A DNA stretch of 64,000 nucleotides from Anaerotruncus colihominis (lineage in GTDB: Bacteria > Bacillota > Clostridia > Oscillospirales > Ruminococcaceae), in contig NZ_VIQT01000009.1 in assembly GCF_010206195.1 (NCBI RefSeq), positions 62,001 to 126,000 of the forward strand, given 5' to 3'. Made by a program: the position numbers and the translations under genes. How positions within the stretch are numbered: the stretch's first letter is position 1; every line of letters begins with the position of its first letter. Below are positions 37,783-46,167 of this stretch, in pieces. The notes below the pieces were generated by a model. That model saw only the letters and a program-made list of their open reading frames with translations, was not told where the DNA came from and did not search any database.

Positions 37783-37795
37783 TAGACAAAATTGT

Positions 37796-37834
37796 CTGCG
37801 GCGCTTAATGAAGGTTTAAGCGCCGCAGTTTTTT
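37796..37834 (+). terminator. Terminator between ileS and lspA
   Basis: 12-bp perfect stem CTGCGGCGCTTA / TAAGCGCCGCAG (37796-37807, 37817-37828) followed by six T. A strong intrinsic terminator 14 bases after the ileS stop; lspA then has only 20 bases for its own start, so it depends on read-through. Confidence 0.85.
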
Positions 37835-37855
37835 ATCGGAATAGGTGGTTTCTAT

Positions 37856-38353
37856 ATGGTCATTGGTATCGTGCTGGCCGTTTCAGCGTTTTTAGTCGCT
37901 GTCGACCAGTTTCTGAAGGTATGGGCGCTGCAAACGCTGGCCGGAGGTCCTTCCATCCTGGTGATTCCAGGGCTGCTTCAATTTACGTATGTGGAGAACC
38001 GCGGCGCGGCTTTTGGAATTTTTCAGGGGCGTGTCGGGCTTCTGTCGCTGTTTACCCTGGCTGTGATCGTCGTTGCATTGATTTTGCTCATACGCGGAAA
38101 GCTGCGCCATCCGCTTTTGATGTGGAGCGTCGGGCTGATCATCGCGGGAGGCGTTGGCAACCTGATCGACCGCGTTTTTCGGTCGTTTGTGGTCGATTAT
38201 ATCGATATATCACCACTGTTCAGCTTCCCGGTTTTTAATTTTGCGGATTGCTGCGTTGTAATCGGCACAGCGATGTTGGCGGTTTATATGCTGCTGATCG
38301 ATGGACGAAAGAAAACCGATGAGACGCCGGCAGGCGGGGACAGCCATGAATAG
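37856..38353 (+). CDS. lspA: Lipoprotein signal peptidase
   Basis: Membrane aspartyl protease that removes signal peptides from the lipoproteins encoded here and elsewhere. Four membrane helices; catalytic Asp residues lie in GGVGNLIDRVF and VFNFADCCVVIG; YVENRGAAFGIF is conserved. 165 residues, AATAGGTGG upstream of the ATG. It overlaps the next gene by eight bases. Confidence 0.97.
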   Translation: MVIGIVLAVSAFLVAVDQFLKVWALQTLAGGPSILVIPGLLQFTYVENRGAAFGIFQGRVGLLSLFTLAVIVVALILLIRGKLRHPLLMWSVGLIIAGGVGNLIDRVFRSFVVDYIDISPLFSFPVFNFADCCVVIGTAMLAVYMLLIDGRKKTDETPAGGDSHE

Positions 38354-39263
38354 GCTTTGCTATACGTCCGAGGAATCGGACGCCGGCGCGCGCGCCGACC
38401 GCTGGCTGGCCGATGCCGCTGCCGGATTGCTCACACGGTCAGCAATCCAGAAGCTGTGTGACTGCAAAGCCGTGCGGGTCGGGGAGAAAACTGTTTCAAA
38501 GAATGACCGCCTGCGTGGCGGAGAGACGTTTACGATTGATGTGCCGGATGCACAGCCCCTCGATATTGCGCCGCAGGATATCCCGATCGAGATTGTATAT
38601 GAGGACGGCGATCTGCTTGTTGTCAATAAGCCGAAGGGGATGGTGGTACATCCCGCGCCGGGACATCCGAACGGGACGCTGGTAAACGCGTTGCTGTATC
38701 ATTGCCAGGGCCGCCTTTCATCGATCAATGGGGTGATCCGCCCTGGGATTGTGCACCGCATTGATAAGGATACAAGCGGCCTTTTGATTGTGGCGAAAAA
38801 CGATGCGGCGCATGGCGCGCTTGCAGAACAGATCAGGACGCATAGCTTTACGCGTATTTATAACGCGGTTGTGTACGGCGGTTTTTCAGCAGATGAGGGA
38901 ACCATTGACGCTCCGATTGGGCGCAGTCAAAACGATCGAAAAAAGATGTGTGTTACAGACAAAAACGCGCGTGAAGCGGTGACGCATTATCAGGTATTGG
39001 AGCGTCTGGGACGTTTTACATGGTTGAAGCTGCGCTTGGAAACAGGCAGGACACATCAAATCCGTGTGCATATGGCATATATCGGTCATCCGGTCGCGGG
39101 CGATCCTGTCTACGGCCCGCAGAAAGCCATCACAAGCCTGCATGGACAGTGCCTGCACGCGCGGGTCATTGGATTCCATCATCCGCGCACAGGCGAATAT
39201 ATGGAGCTTTCAAGCGAACTACCGGATTATTTTTCCGTTTTTCTGACATCGCTTAGGCCCTAA
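38346..39263 (+). CDS. rluD: RluD-type 23S rRNA pseudouridine synthase
   Basis: Isomerises uridines in large-subunit rRNA. N-terminal S4 domain (SAIQKLCDCKAVRVGEKTVSKNDRLRGGETF), then the synthase domain with catalytic Asp in HRIDKDTSGLLIVAK, and GRTHQIRVHMAYIGHPVAGDPVYG. 305 residues from ATG 38346, with GGCGGGGA before it; the start overlaps the lspA stop. The usual Bacillus pair lspA-rluD (ylyB). Confidence 0.95.
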   Translation: MNRLCYTSEESDAGARADRWLADAAAGLLTRSAIQKLCDCKAVRVGEKTVSKNDRLRGGETFTIDVPDAQPLDIAPQDIPIEIVYEDGDLLVVNKPKGMVVHPAPGHPNGTLVNALLYHCQGRLSSINGVIRPGIVHRIDKDTSGLLIVAKNDAAHGALAEQIRTHSFTRIYNAVVYGGFSADEGTIDAPIGRSQNDRKKMCVTDKNAREAVTHYQVLERLGRFTWLKLRLETGRTHQIRVHMAYIGHPVAGDPVYGPQKAITSLHGQCLHARVIGFHHPRTGEYMELSSELPDYFSVFLTSLRP

Positions 39264-39299
39264 ACAAAGGAGCAGGGCGGACGCCCTGCTCCTTTGTTT
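39262..39299. terminator. Perfect 18-bp hairpin after rluD
   Basis: AAACAAAGGAGCAGGGCG / CGCCCTGCTCCTTTGTTT (39262-39279 with 39282-39299); overlaps the rluD stop codon and works in either direction. Confidence 0.85.
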
Positions 39300-39393
39300 A
39301 CAAGAGTCCAATTCGTTCCTTCCCGAATAGAATAAAATATGTTATGCAAATTGACAGGCATAATATAAAAATGCAGGGAAGGGGAAGAATTCG

Positions 39394-39591
39394 TTGCCTG
39401 GTAATTATAATAACAACAATGGCCGCCCTCAATGGTATATCCCGCCGCCGCAGCCACAGCCATATATACAGGGCGGGCGTAATTGGTCGCATAATATCAA
39501 TAGCCCCGGCGTTCATGGATTCCAACAGGGAGGGCAGCAGGCGGTTGAGGAATCAATATGGGAGGAACAGGACCGGCAGTGGTATCGCTGA
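39394..39591 (+). CDS. Small Asn/Gln/Pro-rich hypothetical protein
   Basis: 65 residues from TTG 39394 with GAAGGGGAAG nine bases upstream. Composition is striking: runs of N (NYNNNNG), P and Q (PPPQPQPY, QQGGQQ), aromatic residues and no hydrophobic segment. This resembles short spore-coat or adhesive peptides, but I recognise no family. It has its own strong terminator at 39609-39657. Function unknown. Confidence 0.55.
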   Translation: MPGNYNNNNGRPQWYIPPPQPQPYIQGGRNWSHNINSPGVHGFQQGGQQAVEESIWEEQDRQWYR

Positions 39592-39608
39592 TCTGTGGGG
39601 TTTGAAAA

Positions 39609-39657
39609 TATCCGGTGTCAAAGCTGTTTTAATGGACTTGACACCGGATACGTTTTT
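39609..39657 (+). terminator. Terminator of the small Asn/Gln-rich gene
   Basis: 13-bp perfect stem TATCCGGTGTCAA / TTGACACCGGATA (39609-39621, 39638-39650) followed by CGTTTTT. Confidence 0.85.
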
Positions 39658-39662
39658 GAATC

Positions 39663-39845
39663 TCACATATTTTTTTTCTTCTTTATTGCTTCAGCATAGC
39701 GGCGCAGATCCGACACGGAATGAAATTCTTCAGGCCGCTTATTGATGGCGCGTTTTACATCCTCCGGAAGGGAGTCGAAATAATTAGCCGCCGACATATC
39801 ACAGCCAAACCCATAGGAAAAATAGTTGGATTGTTCAAGATACAT
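39663..39845 (-). CDS. Small conserved hypothetical protein
   Basis: 60 residues from ATG 39845, four bases after GGAGGTGAT; the GTG nine bases earlier is part of that site. It starts MYLEQSNYFSYGFGCDMSAA, continues DSLPEDVKRAINKRPEEFHSV and ends in KKKK. The regular LPEDVK pattern looks like a real, helical protein. Small proteins of this kind occur in Clostridia without a known role. It converges on the Asn/Gln-rich gene. Confidence 0.65.
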   Translation of the reverse strand: MYLEQSNYFSYGFGCDMSAANYFDSLPEDVKRAINKRPEEFHSVSDLRRYAEAIKKKKNM

Positions 39846-39913
39846 GAAAATCACCTCCGCTATATCATATGCGGATCAGGTGAAAGCAACCGTGTAAATC
39901 CTGGATTATTTAT

Positions 39914-39947
39914 AAAAAAGTGTCCGATTTGAATCGGACACTTTTGA
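39914..39947. terminator. Terminator of the antiporter gene
   Basis: 14-bp stem AAAAGTGTCCGATT / AATCGGACACTTTT (39916-39929, 39932-39945) with T runs on both sides; for minus-strand transcription it directly follows the antiporter stop codon. Confidence 0.85.
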
Positions 39948-39950
39948 ATG

Positions 39951-41252
39951 TTAGTTCTTTTGAGAACTTTTTTCCTTAGTCTGTTCAACAATATTCTGGT
40001 GCAGGTCCAGGATGCTTTGAGATGCCAAGTCGAAGTCTCTCACTTCCTCATACTGATCGACGAGCTTGCTCTGGACAAGATCGCTGTAATCCTCTTTCTT
40101 GTCGCGGTAGACCAGCTTCAGAAGGATTGGTGTGATGATTGTTGTCACAATAACCATGATTACAACCGGGCCGAAGAAATCTGCCTGCATCAGTCCGGCG
40201 GAAATACCTTTGGTTGCAACAATCAGCGCAACTTCGCCGCGGGAGATCATGCCGATACCGATTTGAATACATTCGCTGTTGGAATAGCGGCAAAGCTTTG
40301 CACCCAAGCCGCAGCCAAGAACTTTGGAAATACATGCCCACAGGACAAGAAAAATTGAAAACAGAATGATGGAGGTTGTCATCGGTGGAACCTCAACCTT
40401 TGCGCCGATACTTGCAAAGAAAATCGGCGAAAGCAGCATATAGGAGGCAATTTCAAACCGCGAGGCGACATAGGTAACTTTTTTTGTGTTGGAAATGATC
40501 AAGCCCGCGATGTATGCGCCTGTAATATCTGCAACGCCAAAGAATTCTTCGGCGACATAGGCAAAGATCAAACAGAAAGCGAAAGAAAGCACAGCGTAGC
40601 GGCGCAGGTCGCCAGGCGCGCGGCCCATCCAATATTCGATCAGCTTATGCATGACAATGCCAGCGATCAGGCTCAGAACAAAAAATGCTGCGATTTTGAT
40701 CAGGACGATGCCGATTTTAACACTTGGATCTGCAAAGCTGGTGATCAGCGTCAGGGCGATAATACCAAGAATATCATCGATCAATGCCGCCCCAAGAATC
40801 GCGTTGCCGGAACGGGTTGATAACTTTCCCATTTCCTTGAGCGTCTCCACAGTAATGCTGACAGAGGTAGCCGTCAGGATAACGCCGATAAAGATGTTTT
40901 GTAAAAATGCATCTGATTGTGTGTTAAAAATGGAAGCGATGATATATCCGCCTGCCAGAGGTACAACAACACCGATTAAGGCGATCAGAAAAGATGCCTT
41001 ACCAGAACGTTTAAGTTCACCGATGTCCGTTTCAAGGCCGGCGGTAAACATCAGAACAATTACGCCGATTTCAGCGATTTGATCAAGAAAGGTGGTCTCA
41101 TGGATCACACCAAGACAAACAGGACCGAGTATCAAGCCGGCAAGTAGCGCACCAACGACTTGCGGCATAGCGATGCGTTTTGTCAGAAGGCCAAGAAGCT
41201 TTGTGCTGAGAAGAATGATGGCAACTGTCATCAGAAAGCTGTAAGATTCCAT
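39951..41252 (-). CDS. Cation:proton antiporter of the CPA2 (KefB/NapA) family
   Basis: Exchanges Na+ or K+ for protons across the membrane for pH and ion balance. About 12-13 membrane helices over 433 residues; the ion-binding double aspartate occurs in [11 protein letters not shown] (about residue 160), as in electrogenic CPA2 members; [10 protein letters not shown] and [13 protein letters not shown] are further family motifs. No RCK/TrkA domain is attached; the short charged tail of about 50 residues may be regulatory. Start ATG 41252 with GGGGAGG in front. It has a 150-base leader with possible structure. Confidence 0.93.
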   Translation of the reverse strand: MESYSFLMTVAIILLSTKLLGLLTKRIAMPQVVGALLAGLILGPVCLGVIHETTFLDQIAEIGVIVLMFTAGLETDIGELKRSGKASFLIALIGVVVPLAGGYIIASIFNTQSDAFLQNIFIGVILTATSVSITVETLKEMGKLSTRSGNAILGAALIDDILGIIALTLITSFADPSVKIGIVLIKIAAFFVLSLIAGIVMHKLIEYWMGRAPGDLRRYAVLSFAFCLIFAYVAEEFFGVADITGAYIAGLIISNTKKVTYVASRFEIASYMLLSPIFFASIGAKVEVPPMTTSIILFSIFLVLWACISKVLGCGLGAKLCRYSNSECIQIGIGMISRGEVALIVATKGISAGLMQADFFGPVVIMVIVTTIITPILLKLVYRDKKEDYSDLVQSKLVDQYEEVRDFDLASQSILDLHQNIVEQTKEKSSQKN

Positions 41253-41277
41253 AAAAATTACCTCCCCGGATCCATAC

Positions 41278-41404
41278 TTCAATCTTGTCCGCCTGCGCCG
41301 TAATTTTTCTGATGCTCCCCCTTATTACGCTTCATTTGCGGCAATTGCTGTGTCGGGCGCAGCATGGACGATTGAAGCCAGCTCCTGCTAAAAATTCGTT
41401 CCGG
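41278..41404 (-). ncRNA. Possible structured leader of the antiporter mRNA
   Basis: In the mRNA strand, CTTCAATC-GTCC (from 41377 down to 41366) can pair with GGAC-AA-GATTGAAG (41290 down to 41278), closing a junction that contains two smaller hairpins: TGCTG/CAGCA (41364-41360 with 41350-41346) and CGTAAT/ATTACG (41329-41324 with 41304-41299). It matches no riboswitch class I know. An alternative reading is a chance 50-codon ORF over the same bases. Confidence 0.35.
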
Positions 41405-41410
41405 TGTCTT

Positions 41411-41439
41411 AGTATAGTCCGATACCAATTGATTTTCAA
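41411..41439 (-). promoter_or_regulatory. Promoter of the antiporter gene
   Basis: On the minus strand TTGAAA (41439-41434), 17-base spacer, TATACT (41416-41411). Confidence 0.6.
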
Positions 41440-41523
41440 CAGTCAAACCATATAAATTTCAATCACAATTTGACAAAGGTTATATGTATTTCAAGAACAG
41501 AGGAAACAAATTCTCTGGAATGA

Positions 41524-41551
41524 TTGCAGTTTCCAAGGTAAATGGTATAAT
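41524..41551 (+). promoter_or_regulatory. Promoter of the DUF362 gene
   Basis: TTGCAG (41524-41529), 16-base spacer, perfect TATAAT (41546-41551), about 110 bases before the start codon. Confidence 0.6.
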
Positions 41552-41667
41552 ATAGGTAATGAATCGTGTTGTCTTTGATGATCTGTGCAAATAGCGGTGA
41601 AATGAATATCGGGCCGCTATACCCACAGACAGAGCGTGGTCAAAGAAACACTGGCGGGAGGAGTATT

Positions 41668-42774
41668 ATGGCGGAAAAATCAAAGGTTTATTTTACAGAT
41701 TTGCGTGTGCATTTGGAGGACGGCCTTCTCAAAAAGCTGGACCGCCTGATCCGTGCGGCAGGGATGGAGACGATCGACTTCAAGAATAAGTTTGCGGCGA
41801 TTAAAATTCATTTTGGGGAGCCTGGCAATCTCGCGTTTCTGCGTCCGAATTTTTCCAAGGTGGTAGCTGATCTGGTCAAGGAAAAAGGCGGCCGCCCCTT
41901 CCTGACCGACTGCAATACGCTGTATGTCGGCCGGCGTAAGAATGCAATCGATCATATTGAAGCGGCCTATGAAAATGGATATAGCCCATTTTCGACTGGA
42001 TGCCAAGTGATTATTGGCGACGGATTGAAAGGGACGGACGAGCAGCTGGTGCCGGTTGACGGCGAATATATCAAAGACGCCAAGATCGGACGTGCGATTA
42101 TGGATGCGGATATTATCATTTCGTTGACACATTTCAAGGCGCATGAATGCACAGGGATCGGCGGTGCGCTGAAAAACCTGGGCATGGGCTGCGGTTCGCG
42201 CGCCGGCAAAATGGAAATGCATTCTGCGGGTAAGCCATCTGTAGAACAATCGGTTTGTGTGGGCTGCGGTATGTGTAAACGAAATTGCGCGCATGATGCG
42301 ATTGCCATTACAAATCGCAAAGCCTCGATCAATCACTCAAAATGTGTCGGCTGCGGCCGCTGCATTGGCGCCTGTCCTGTGGATGCCGTACAAGCGGCTC
42401 AGGATGAAGCATTTGATATCCTCAATAAAAAGATTTCCGAATATACGCTGGCTGTGGTCAAGGATCGTCCGCACTTCCACATCTGTCTGGTGATGGCTGT
42501 TTCACCGTTTTGCGACTGCCATCCGGAAAATGATTTGCCGATTGTACAGGATATTGGTATGTTCGCCTCCTTTGATCCGGTGGCGCTTGACGTGGCCTGT
42601 GCCGACGCTGTAAATGGGCTTCCGGCGCTGCCCGGAAGCCTGCTTGAAGGCCGCCCGGCTGGCGGCGACCATTTTAAGGAGCTGCATCCGGAGACCGATT
42701 GGCGTGTCGGACCTGAGCACGCTGAAAAATTGGGGATCGGCAGCACACAATACGAATTGATTACTGTAAAATAA
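41668..42774 (+). CDS. DUF362 protein with two [4Fe-4S] ferredoxin motifs
   Basis: 368 residues from ATG 41668 (GGGAGGAG five bases ahead). The DUF362 domain surrounds a ferredoxin insert with eight clean cysteines: Cys187, 190, 193, 197 and Cys216, 219, 222, 226 (CVGCGMCKRNC, CVGCGRCIGAC). The HFKAHECTGIGGALKNLGMG stretch is a family hallmark. Cytoplasmic iron-sulphur protein widespread in anaerobes; its reaction is not known. Single gene with its own promoter and terminator. Confidence 0.92.
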   Translation: MAEKSKVYFTDLRVHLEDGLLKKLDRLIRAAGMETIDFKNKFAAIKIHFGEPGNLAFLRPNFSKVVADLVKEKGGRPFLTDCNTLYVGRRKNAIDHIEAAYENGYSPFSTGCQVIIGDGLKGTDEQLVPVDGEYIKDAKIGRAIMDADIIISLTHFKAHECTGIGGALKNLGMGCGSRAGKMEMHSAGKPSVEQSVCVGCGMCKRNCAHDAIAITNRKASINHSKCVGCGRCIGACPVDAVQAAQDEAFDILNKKISEYTLAVVKDRPHFHICLVMAVSPFCDCHPENDLPIVQDIGMFASFDPVALDVACADAVNGLPALPGSLLEGRPAGGDHFKELHPETDWRVGPEHAEKLGIGSTQYELITVK

Positions 42775-42790
42775 AAAAAGCCCGGTGGAG

Positions 42791-42834
42791 GAAAAGACGG
42801 ACGAGAAACGTTTGCTTCTCGTCCGTCTTTTCTC
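42791..42834 (+). terminator. Terminator of the DUF362 gene
   Basis: 17-bp perfect stem GAAAAGACGGACGAGAA / TTCTCGTCCGTCTTTTC (42791-42807, 42816-42832) with a T-rich 3' arm. Confidence 0.85.
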
Positions 42835-42898
42835 TCTATTACGTCGCTTAACCCAAATATCAAATATGATTTGAATACTTATCTGTCAGAGCTTCTTT

Positions 42899-42955
42899 TT
42901 TAGGGCTTGTTTGAAAATAGAGGACCTGCCGTCTTTTTCTACAAACAGCCCCTAA
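42899..42955. repeat. Short palindromic element, copy 1 (TTAGGG...CCCCTAA)
   Basis: Imperfect terminal inverted repeat TTAGGGCTTGTTT ... AAACAGCCCCTAA enclosing about 30 bases that include GTCTTTTTCT. Its ends match those of the element at 44404-44456; both lie at the 3' side of minus-strand genes. Confidence 0.5.
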
Positions 42956-42971
42956 TTTGGAAACGCAAATT

Positions 42972-44132
42972 TTAACCAATAACACAGCCCGCACGCCTGG
43001 CGAGAAGCTGCCTGATTTTTTCATGTGGATCGATGATCGCTCCAACCGACATATCATGATTGATGGCGGCGATAAAATAGGCGATGTATTTGGAAACATC
43101 CACCTCGTGGAACCATTCGCAGTTTAACAATTTTGGAGAGCGATAGGTGAGATTTGTCCCAAACACGCCCGCAATTGTTCCGTCACGATAGGCCGCTTCA
43201 AATTCATCAACGCCGTTTGTAAAGATTGCATAGGTGGCATAGGCAAAAATACGGTTGGCCTTGCGCTTTTTCAGTTCATGTGCAACCTCCAGCATTGATT
43301 CGCCGGAAGAAATAATATCGTCGGCGATGAAAACATCTTTGCCCTCGACAGAATCACCCAGATATTCGTGTGCGACAATTGGATTTCGGCCGTTGACGAC
43401 ACGCGCATAATCGCGGCGTTTATAGAACATCCCAAGATCGATTCCAAGCACCGAGGCATAATACATATTACGGCTCATGGCGCCTTCGTCCGGGCTGACA
43501 ACCATCAGGTGGTCACGGTCCAGCCGGATATCAGGGACATTGCGCAAAAGCGCCTTGAGAACCTGGTAGGAAGGTGAAACATTGTCAAAGCCCATCAGGG
43601 GGACGGCATTCTGTACACGCGGGTCGTGCGCGTCAAAAGTGATAATATTCGAAACGCCCATGTGCCGAAGCTCCTGAAGCGCCACGGCGCAATCAAGCGA
43701 CTCGCGGTAGCTGCGCCTGTGCTGCCTGCTGCCGTACAGCACAGGCATGATGACGCTGATACGGTGCGCCTTGCCGCTGGCGGCCTGAATCAGACGCTTC
43801 AGGTCCTGAAAATGGTCGTCCGGCGACATCGCATTTTTCTGTCCGAACATATTATAGGTGCAACTGTAATTACCAACGTCAACAATAAAATAGAGGTCGT
43901 CGCCGCGGACGGTCGATTTGATAAGTCCCTTGCCATCGCCCGATGAGAAACGAGGACATTCGCTTTCAATGATAAAGGTATCTTTTTGGCAAGGGCTGCC
44001 TGACGCCCATCTAACAAGATGCTCGTTGATTTTCTCGCCAAGCTGTCGCGCACCTTCTGTAACAATCAGCCCCAATTGGGCGACATGGCCGCATTCCCTA
44101 AAAATATCTTCCGTATCGATCTGACCTGCCAT
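42972..44132 (-). CDS. prs: Ribose-phosphate pyrophosphokinase, long clostridial form
   Basis: Makes PRPP from ribose 5-phosphate and ATP for purine, pyrimidine, His and Trp synthesis. The PRPP-binding loop DDIISSGES, the FDAHDPRVQNAVP segment and SPDEGAMSRNMYYA are present. 386 residues is some 70 more than classical Prs, with an added N-terminal region (residues 1-75) and an internal insertion around 90-130. This long form occurs in Clostridia, often beside a normal one, so it may be the second, specialised enzyme. AAGGAG eight bases before the ATG. Confidence 0.9.
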   Translation of the reverse strand: MAGQIDTEDIFRECGHVAQLGLIVTEGARQLGEKINEHLVRWASGSPCQKDTFIIESECPRFSSGDGKGLIKSTVRGDDLYFIVDVGNYSCTYNMFGQKNAMSPDDHFQDLKRLIQAASGKAHRISVIMPVLYGSRQHRRSYRESLDCAVALQELRHMGVSNIITFDAHDPRVQNAVPLMGFDNVSPSYQVLKALLRNVPDIRLDRDHLMVVSPDEGAMSRNMYYASVLGIDLGMFYKRRDYARVVNGRNPIVAHEYLGDSVEGKDVFIADDIISSGESMLEVAHELKKRKANRIFAYATYAIFTNGVDEFEAAYRDGTIAGVFGTNLTYRSPKLLNCEWFHEVDVSKYIAYFIAAINHDMSVGAIIDPHEKIRQLLARRAGCVIG

Positions 44133-44237
44133 TCCTTCCGCTCCTTTTCAATCGCTGCCTGCGTGAACCATACTGTTTCCCACATGGCGGTTCTGTTTTG
44201 CCGGTCTCCAAAATCCGACAAAAAGATTTATTTTAAT

Positions 44238-44266
44238 ATTATACATGATCGGTGGGAGCTTGTACA
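44238..44266 (-). promoter_or_regulatory. Promoter of prs
   Basis: Minus strand TGTACA (44266-44261), 17-base spacer, TATAAT (44243-44238). The 320-base gap between prs and comM contains this promoter, the repeat copy 2 and nothing else I recognise. Confidence 0.55.
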
Positions 44267-44403
44267 TAGACAATCCATAAAAAAACGTCTTTTTGCCGGA
44301 CCATTTCTGCAAATGCTCATTCGCCTGTATCAGTATATTGCGGATAGGCATGTTTTGAAGGACATGGGGGAGGCGCTCTTTCCAGGTTCAGATAAAGCCG
44401 GTC

Positions 44404-44456
44404 GCTAGGGGCTGTTTAAAAAATCCGGCAATTTTGATTTTTCACACAGCCCCTAG
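44404..44456. repeat. Short palindromic element, copy 2 (CTAGGGGCTGT...ACAGCCCCTAG)
   Basis: Perfect 11-bp terminal inverted repeat (44405-44415 with 44446-44456) around an AT-rich core. It touches the comM stop codon, so it may end comM transcripts. Shares AGGGGCTGTTT and ACAGCCCCTA ends with copy 1 at 42899-42955. Confidence 0.55.
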
Positions 44457-45982
44457 TCCCGGTTCCAGTATTTACGGTCGAGCGCGCGGTATTGCAGCGC
44501 CTCCGCAAGATGCGGCGCGCGTATTTGCTCGCTGGCGTCGAGGTCCGCGATGGTGCGCGCAACCTTGAGAATACGGTCGTATGCCCGGCCGGACAATCCC
44601 ATCCTGTCGAATGCACTGCGCAGAAGCTTCTCGGCCCCATTGTCAAGCGGGCAGGATTCGGCAAGCAGACAAGGCGGGATCTGTGCGTTGCAGGCAATAC
44701 CGGCGGAGGCAAAACGGCGTGTTTGAACGGCGCGTGCGGCTTCAACGCGCGCCCTCACATTGGCGGATGTCTCTTCGTTGCCAATGGCCGAAATCTGGTC
44801 GTAGCTGACTGGAGGGACTTCCACGTGTAGATCGATACGGCTTAAAAGCGGGCCGCTGACGCTGTTCAGGTAGGCCGAAGCGCGCGCCGGCGAACAGGTA
44901 CATTGCTTGGTTGGATGACCGAAATAACCGCAGGGGCAGGGGTTCATGGCCGCCGTCAGCATAAACCGGCTTGGATAACGCAGCCGGGCGTTGACACGAG
45001 AGATAGTCACGCTCCCTTCTTCGATCGGCTGCCGCAGGGCCTCCATTGCCGGCCGCTGGAATTCGGGCAGCTCGTCAAGGAACAGAACGCCATTATGGGC
45101 CAGTGAAATTTCGCCGGGACGCGGGATGGAGCCGCCGCCGCACAGGCCGGCGGGAGAGACGGTGTGGTGAGGGGCGCGAAACGGCCGCTCCGTGATCAAC
45201 GGGATACCCGGCTCCAGAAGCCCGGCGGCTGAATAGATCTTAGTCGTCTCAATCGATTCAGCTTCCGTCATTCCCGGAAGGATGGAGAGCAGGCGGCGGG
45301 CCAGCATGCTTTTCCCCGTGCCGGGCGCGCCGATTAAGAGCGTGTTGTGGCCTCCCGCCGCCGCGATTTCGAGCGCTCGCTTGGCGAATGGCTGTCCCTT
45401 AACCTCGCAAAAATCGGGTACAGAGGAACGGCGGGGCTGATTGATCTTGGCGCTTTCAGCCCGCAGGAGCGCGCCCTCTCCGCGCAGAAAATCGACAAGC
45501 GCACGCACATTTTCAACCGCATAGACCTCCAGGCCATGCGCGACGGACGCCTCCGCGGCGTTAGGCGCTGGTACAAAAGCGCGCTTGACGCCAAGCTCCT
45601 GCGCGCCGAGCAGCATCGGTAAGACGCCGCAAATAGGGCGCAGCTCGCCTGAGAGAGAAAGCTCGCCGATAAACGCAGAGGCTTTGGGCAGCTCTGGAAG
45701 CGTACCTTGCGCGCAAAGCAGCCCAATCAAAATCGGAAGATCATGGAGCGAGCCGCTTTTTTTTACATCTGCCGGGGCCAGATTGACGGTGATGCGGCCA
45801 TCCGGGAATGGGTAGCCACAGTTTAGAAATGCCGAACGGACTCGTTCACGCGATTCACGGACAGCTGCATCCGGCAGCCCAACGATTTCAAAAGCGGGTA
45901 TAGCACGCGCCACATTGACCTCTACAGTGACGGAAAATGGCTCAATTCCCAACAGGCCGAGGCTCTGAACAGTTGAGAGCAC
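44453..45982 (-). CDS. comM: YifB/ComM-family AAA ATPase
   Basis: Mg-chelatase-like hexameric helicase; ComM of competent bacteria helps branch migration of incoming DNA. Seen: N-terminal LonC-like domain (MLSTVQSLGLLGIEPFSVTVEV, GLPDAAVRESRERVRSA), Walker A GAPGTGKSMLARR (about 218), Walker B GVLFLDELPEF, a zinc motif CPCGYFG...CTCSPARA, and the C-terminal Mg_chelatase_C domain. 509 residues. Start is GTG at 45982, six bases after AGGAGGG; an ATG two bases ahead overlaps it in another frame. Single gene. Confidence 0.95.
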   Translation of the reverse strand: MLSTVQSLGLLGIEPFSVTVEVNVARAIPAFEIVGLPDAAVRESRERVRSAFLNCGYPFPDGRITVNLAPADVKKSGSLHDLPILIGLLCAQGTLPELPKASAFIGELSLSGELRPICGVLPMLLGAQELGVKRAFVPAPNAAEASVAHGLEVYAVENVRALVDFLRGEGALLRAESAKINQPRRSSVPDFCEVKGQPFAKRALEIAAAGGHNTLLIGAPGTGKSMLARRLLSILPGMTEAESIETTKIYSAAGLLEPGIPLITERPFRAPHHTVSPAGLCGGGSIPRPGEISLAHNGVLFLDELPEFQRPAMEALRQPIEEGSVTISRVNARLRYPSRFMLTAAMNPCPCGYFGHPTKQCTCSPARASAYLNSVSGPLLSRIDLHVEVPPVSYDQISAIGNEETSANVRARVEAARAVQTRRFASAGIACNAQIPPCLLAESCPLDNGAEKLLRSAFDRMGLSGRAYDRILKVARTIADLDASEQIRAPHLAEALQYRALDRKYWNRD

Positions 45983-46167
45983 ATCGATCCCTCCTATTAT
46001 ATTCTGGTAAAATTATACTTCTATTTGTCATTAAAAGCAATATTTTGTCGAATATAGTATAAAATATTTAAAAAACACGCCCTCCTTCCATAGGAAGCCT
46101 TAGAAGAAGGGCGTGTTTGGCGATTGCTGCTGAAAAAACTGATGGGATACGGGAGAGACGCTGCGTT

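Noticed and set aside
41283-41464. A short minus-strand ORF of about 50 codons in the antiporter leader
   Set aside because: No ribosome site; it overlaps a good promoter and the paired leader segments. Kept only as an alternative reading of that leader.
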